Below are positions 60,320 to 64,000 of a DNA stretch of 64,000 nucleotides, one piece after another. The position numbers were made by a program, and so were the translations under genes. Position 1 is the stretch's first letter. Each line of letters begins with the position of its first letter. The stretch lies in NCBI GenBank assembly GCA_027081355.1, contig JALWKP010000100.1, positions 1 through 64,000 of the forward strand, read 5' to 3'. The stretch comes from Campylobacteraceae bacterium (GTDB taxonomy: Bacteria > Campylobacterota > Campylobacteria > Campylobacterales > Sulfurovaceae). The notes beneath the pieces were generated by a model, which was given only the letters and a program-made list of their open reading frames with translations, made no database searches and was not told the DNA's origin.

Positions 60320-63103
60320 ATGGCAAAAAAGAAAAGAAAACATTTTATTAAATTAAATAATAAAATAAGGGCACTGTTTAACGGTGAGCCTTTTGACAGT
60401 GCTATTAAAAATTTTGATGATGATATGCTTTACGGTTTAATTATGCTGTTTGATGGCTATAACGGCTCTTTGGATAGAAATAATATTATAAAATATATTA
60501 GAAGAGTTTGGAGCGAAGCTGACTTTTATACGCGAAAAGTGATAGTTGATTTTTTAGATGACAAATTTAAATTAAAAAAGAGCCAAAAAAGAGATAAAGT
60601 TGAATTGATACTTTCGTTTTTGGATGAGACAGAAACAACTCCGCAGGAAGATGAATATATTTTATCTGAATTTATAGATACAAAATTGTCTAAAATAACT
60701 AAAGATAAAGTGTTGAAAAAATTAGCATATCTACGGATGAATGATATTTTAGACAGTTTTAGCAAAGAGTTGGATATTGAATTTGCCGGCAATGATACTA
60801 TCGAATTTATTATCAAGCACGAAAGCGAAATAGATGGCAAAGAGTTTAAGATAGCGCTATTGTGTTCTATTAAATTAGACATTTCTTTAAATTCACTGAT
60901 TAAAAAAGAGCATAGTGAGGCAATCGGGTATTTAAAAGGCTTTAAGGAAAAAGCAAAAGAGTTAAAATTACAGGAGTTTGAAGAGTTTAAAGAAGAAATT
61001 TTAAAATCGGAATATTTTGACAGCAGCGAGATATATGAAATTTTAAAAGCTGTTAAAGAGCCGTTGAACAATCTATACCACTGCCCTATTCCATTCAAAT
61101 CAGTAAAAAAGGTTTTAAAGTCAATTGACAAAAAGCTTGCTGTTTCAAAAAATAGATTGAATTTTTTAATTTCTAAAGAATTTACAACCCCGTTATTTGG
61201 CATTAGATTGAAATATGATGTTATTTTAGATTACGAAAAGAAAGTTTTATATGGTTCAATTTGGACAAATAATATAAAAGAAGATTTGAACAGTATAGAT
61301 ATAATAAATGAAAAGGCTGTTATAGAATTTAATCTTTTTGTAGAAGAGTTGCTTGAAAAACTAAAAGAGAGTGCAAAACCTTTAACTTTTAACAGTGAAT
61401 ATTACGAAGAGTTTATAATTAAATTTATTGCCCCTATTGTCGAGACTAATAGAGCTTTGAAGTTAAAAAGTAAAATTGCAAGAAGAGTGCTTTATCACTT
61501 TAACGAAGAGATTAAAGAGAAAAAAGAGCAGCATAAACGGCAGGAACTGCTGGCTAAAACTATTAGGGATTTTAAACTGCTCTTTCCTGCGGCAAGGTCA
61601 CTAAAGCGGGAAATTATTTTTAATGTTGGTCATACAAACAGTGGTAAGACTTATGCAGCGCTAAATGAGTTAAAAAAAGCAGACAGCGGGCTTTATTTGG
61701 CGCCGCTTAGGCTTTTGGCGCTTGAAGGGTATGAAAATTTAAACGCAAACGGAGTTAAATGCTCGCTAATAACGGGAGAAGAAGAGATAATAGACGAAGA
61801 CTCTATGCATGTAAGCTCTACTATTGAAATGATGAACCCCGATATTGAAGTTGAAGTGTGTGTAATAGACGAAATACAGATGATTGCAGACCGAGACCGC
61901 GGCTGGGCTTGGGCAAATGCGTTAATCGGCGCGCCTGCTAAAAAGGTTATACTAACAGGTTCAAGTGATGCGTTAGAGGTTGTTAAAGAGATAGCAAAAT
62001 ATCTTAATGAGCCGTTAACCGTAGTTGGATTTGAGAGAAAAAATCCGTTAAAACTGCTTAGCAAGCCGACTTTGCTTGATAAACTGGAGCCAAACAGCGC
62101 GATTGTAACATTTTCGCGCAAAGAGGTTTTAGCTTTAAAAAACAGAATTTCGCCGTTTTTTAAAGTTTCGGTAATTTACGGCAACCTCTCACCCGAAGTC
62201 CGCCGCGAAGAGGCGCGCCGTTTTAGAGAGGGAGAGAGTGAAGTGCTGATTGCAACCGATGCAATTGCTATGGGGCTTAATTTGCCGATTAAAACTATTC
62301 TTTTTGCAAGAGATAATAAATTCGACGGTTTGCAAAGACGGGAACTGACAACATCGGAAATTTTGCAAATTTCGGGGCGCGCGGGAAGATACGGCATGCA
62401 CGAAAACGGTTATGTAGGCGCAATTGACCGCCCTACTCTCTCTACTATTAAAGAAAAATTTAACAAAAATCTTAAGCCAATAGAGTTGCCTATTTCGGTA
62501 ATGGCTTCGCTTGACCATATTATTTTAATAGGCGAAATTTTGCAAACTGAAAACCTGTATGAAATTTTAAGCTTTTTTGCGCAAAATATGGAATTTGAAG
62601 GACCGTTTGTGGCTGCAAATATCGATTCTATGATGGAGGTTGCGGCTATTGTGGATGAGTATAATTTGGATTTGGTTTCAAAATACCATTTGGCTTGCGC
62701 TCCTGTTTCGGTTAGCTCTCCTTATTTAGAAAAGGTATTTCACAAAATTTTAAAGTTTTTAGAAGAAGGCAAAACAGTTCCTTTTAACGAACCTAAAAAT
62801 TTACCTAACAGAGCAATCAGTTATAATGCTCTGCTTAACGCAGAAGATAGGGTTAAAGAGGTTTCTTTGTATTTATGGCTTAGTTTTAAATTTAAAGATA
62901 AATTTCCCGATATAGAGATTGCAAAAAAATCAAGAGATAATTTGAACAGATATATAGAAAAATCGCTAAAAGAGGCGAATTTTTCAAAAGAGTGCAAGGT
63001 TTGCGGCAAAGAGCTGGATATTACTTACCGTTTTATGATTTGCGACAGCTGTTACAATAGGCGCAAACGCGGTTACAAAAAAAGAAAAGAGCATAAAAAA
63101 TGA
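60320..63103 (+). CDS. SUV3-like DExH RNA helicase
   Basis: Residues about 435-730 are a helicase core related to mitochondrial SUV3: Walker A VGHTNSGKTYAAL (about 438), YLAPLRLLALEGYENL, DEIQMIADRDRGWAW (about 520), TGSSDA, VIYGNLSPEVRREEARRF, ATDAIAMGLNLPIKTILF and QISGRAGRYG. The C-terminal part resembles the SUV3 end, finished by a zinc-finger-like CKVCGKELD...CDSC and a Lys-rich tail. The first 430 residues are helical and unlike any domain I know. A role in RNA turnover is likely. Its stop overlaps truD (ATGA). Confidence 0.88.
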   Translation: MAKKKRKHFIKLNNKIRALFNGEPFDSAIKNFDDDMLYGLIMLFDGYNGSLDRNNIIKYIRRVWSEADFYTRKVIVDFLDDKFKLKKSQKRDKVELILSFLDETETTPQEDEYILSEFIDTKLSKITKDKVLKKLAYLRMNDILDSFSKELDIEFAGNDTIEFIIKHESEIDGKEFKIALLCSIKLDISLNSLIKKEHSEAIGYLKGFKEKAKELKLQEFEEFKEEILKSEYFDSSEIYEILKAVKEPLNNLYHCPIPFKSVKKVLKSIDKKLAVSKNRLNFLISKEFTTPLFGIRLKYDVILDYEKKVLYGSIWTNNIKEDLNSIDIINEKAVIEFNLFVEELLEKLKESAKPLTFNSEYYEEFIIKFIAPIVETNRALKLKSKIARRVLYHFNEEIKEKKEQHKRQELLAKTIRDFKLLFPAARSLKREIIFNVGHTNSGKTYAALNELKKADSGLYLAPLRLLALEGYENLNANGVKCSLITGEEEIIDEDSMHVSSTIEMMNPDIEVEVCVIDEIQMIADRDRGWAWANALIGAPAKKVILTGSSDALEVVKEIAKYLNEPLTVVGFERKNPLKLLSKPTLLDKLEPNSAIVTFSRKEVLALKNRISPFFKVSVIYGNLSPEVRREEARRFREGESEVLIATDAIAMGLNLPIKTILFARDNKFDGLQRRELTTSEILQISGRAGRYGMHENGYVGAIDRPTLSTIKEKFNKNLKPIELPISVMASLDHIILIGEILQTENLYEILSFFAQNMEFEGPFVAANIDSMMEVAAIVDEYNLDLVSKYHLACAPVSVSSPYLEKVFHKILKFLEEGKTVPFNEPKNLPNRAISYNALLNAEDRVKEVSLYLWLSFKFKDKFPDIEIAKKSRDNLNRYIEKSLKEANFSKECKVCGKELDITYRFMICDSCYNRRKRGYKKRKEHKK

Positions 63104-64000
63104 ATAGGATTTATTTAAGCAATAATATAGCATGCGATTTTGTATTTAAACAGAGTCCGAAAACTTTTAAAGTTGTAGAAAACAGTGTTGTGAAAACGAC
63201 TAAAAGGGGCGATTATAAACTTTTAGAAGTTACAAAAAAAGAGATTTCTACAATAGAACTGCTTGAATATTTGGCAGAAGTTTTAAAAATTAAAGAGCGA
63301 GACATCGGTTATGCCGGGTTAAAAGACAAGCACGCTGTAACTACTCAGTTTATTACAGTGCCGTTTTATGTGAATATTTCTAAGTTTAAAAATACCGAGA
63401 GGGTAAAAATTAAAGAGCTGGGGTTTTGTGCAAACAGGTTAAAAATAGGCAAATTAAGAAACAACAGTTTCGTAATTGTTTTAGAGCAGGTTTCTGAAGA
63501 TGGATTTGAAAAACTAAAGCAAGCCTTTGAAAATGTAAGAATAAACGGATTTGCAAACTTTTTTGGGTATCAGAGGTTTGGGGTGCTTGATGATGCATCT
63601 GCTAAAGGTATGAAGATTAGCGAAATTGGAAAGGGAAGCAAAAACCAAAAAAGCAAAATTCTAGTTGGGGCTTATCAATCAAAACTGTTTAATGAGTGGC
63701 TAAATAAAAGATTGGAAGTTTCTAAAAATATTACAGATGGCAAAAAAGAGGGAATTTTAAAAGAACTCTCCCCTGCCCTGATTAAAATTATAAATAGCTC
63801 CAATGTGCCATATAAGCTATTGCCCGGAGATTTAGGCTTTTATTACAAAAAAGGTAAAAAAGATTTTGAAATTGTTAATAATATTAATAAATATAATAAA
63901 GATTTTGAAAAGCGTGCTTTTCACCCTAGCGGTGTTTTATTTGGCAGCAGGGTCAGGTTGGCAACATCAGTTGCGGGCAGAATAGAAAGAGAATTTATAG
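63100..64000 (+). CDS. truD: tRNA pseudouridine(13) synthase TruD, cut by window end
   Basis: The gene opens at ATG 63100, overlapping the stop of the SUV3-like gene (ATGA), and stays open to the window end (300 codons). The TruD signature GYAGLKDKHAVTTQ with the catalytic Asp (about residue 74) is intact, followed by NNSFVIVLEQ and INGFANFFGYQRFG. TruD makes pseudouridine 13 in tRNA-Glu. Coupling to an RNA helicase suggests a shared RNA-related transcript. Confidence 0.93.
   Translation, partial: MNRIYLSNNIACDFVFKQSPKTFKVVENSVVKTTKRGDYKLLEVTKKEISTIELLEYLAEVLKIKERDIGYAGLKDKHAVTTQFITVPFYVNISKFKNTERVKIKELGFCANRLKIGKLRNNSFVIVLEQVSEDGFEKLKQAFENVRINGFANFFGYQRFGVLDDASAKGMKISEIGKGSKNQKSKILVGAYQSKLFNEWLNKRLEVSKNITDGKKEGILKELSPALIKIINSSNVPYKLLPGDLGFYYKKGKKDFEIVNNINKYNKDFEKRAFHPSGVLFGSRVRLATSVAGRIEREFI

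Noticed and set aside
1-64000. CRISPR array among the many short repeats
   Set aside because: The repeats are direct 7-mers without spacers, or single hairpins. No 24-37-bp repeats with regular spacers and no cas genes were seen.
1-64000. tRNA or rRNA genes
   Set aside because: Reading the intergenic gaps, I found no T-loop GGTTCRA block with a matching acceptor stem and no rRNA-like sequence. A tRNAscan run would settle this.

Overview
The window is AT-rich, tightly packed chromosomal DNA from a member of the Campylobacterota (Epsilonproteobacteria). The support is gene order. The run from a DUF2018 protein through ispB, hemA, proS and fxsA to hemC matches the Helicobacter/Campylobacter hemA neighbourhood. 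The run from a small Cys-rich protein through fbp, mobB, a lipoprotein, a lytic transglycosylase and yggT to a gltX-like gene matches the Campylobacter gltX neighbourhood. MurF has a membrane-anchored N-terminus, and promoters are mostly a bare TATAAT box. A hydrothermal or Nautiliales-like relative would fit (TAXI-TRAP transporter, SUF genes), but genus cannot be fixed from sequence alone. I see no rRNA, tRNA, CRISPR array, intact transposase or prophage.

Layout. 0.5-7.5 kb: ybiT-type ABC-F ATPase, a thiamine-binding-like protein, then apt, adk, aspS and murA on the minus strand. 7.8-12 kb: an unknown protein, a YgjP-like metallopeptidase, a CinA-like protein and rpoD. 12-15 kb: leuD, leuB, purU, trmL and a small membrane protein. 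15-18 kb: lipoprotein, CAP-domain protein, nfu and a ComF-like protein. 17.8-26.4 kb: the long DUF2018-ispB-hemA-proS-fxsA-dsb-hemC-yebC run. 26.5-33 kb: fused TRAP permease, TAXI receptor, a degenerate Mur-ligase-like protein and metG. 33-38.4 kb: chorismate mutase, VapBC-type toxin-antitoxin, sufBCDE plus a SufT-like gene. 38.5-49 kb: lon, hpf, murJ, ruvA, flavoprotein, L,D-transpeptidase, hydrolase, murF, thioredoxin. 49-55 kb: the gltX-type neighbourhood, with a pseudo-GluRS where gltX is expected, a small lipoprotein and ppa. 55-64 kb: UvrD-type helicase, TetR regulator with phased operators, a repeat-scarred gap, a CI-like repressor, a possible structured RNA, a SUV3-like helicase and the start of truD.

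The most unusual feature is not a gene. Most loose gene junctions carry short tandem arrays with a strict or near-strict 7-bp period, but a different 7-mer at each locus (for example AGAGATT x20, CTATTAA x4, AAAGCNN x9). Many sit exactly on the stop codon of the preceding gene, so the stop and sometimes the last few residues are encoded by the array. The 7-mers carry stop triplets, and because 7 is not divisible by 3 an array closes all three frames. Several arrays are combined with small GC hairpins in composite elements.

Two conserved-looking pseudoenzymes also stand out. One is a GluRS-like protein lacking both the HIGH and KMSKS motifs. The other is a Mur-ligase-like protein that keeps the UDP-MurNAc-binding fold but lacks the P-loop, in a genome whose MurF lacks exactly that N-terminal domain. 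A TetR gene has four same-face GAACA-N2-TGTTC-type operators, one of them inside its own promoter spacer, but no divergent target gene.
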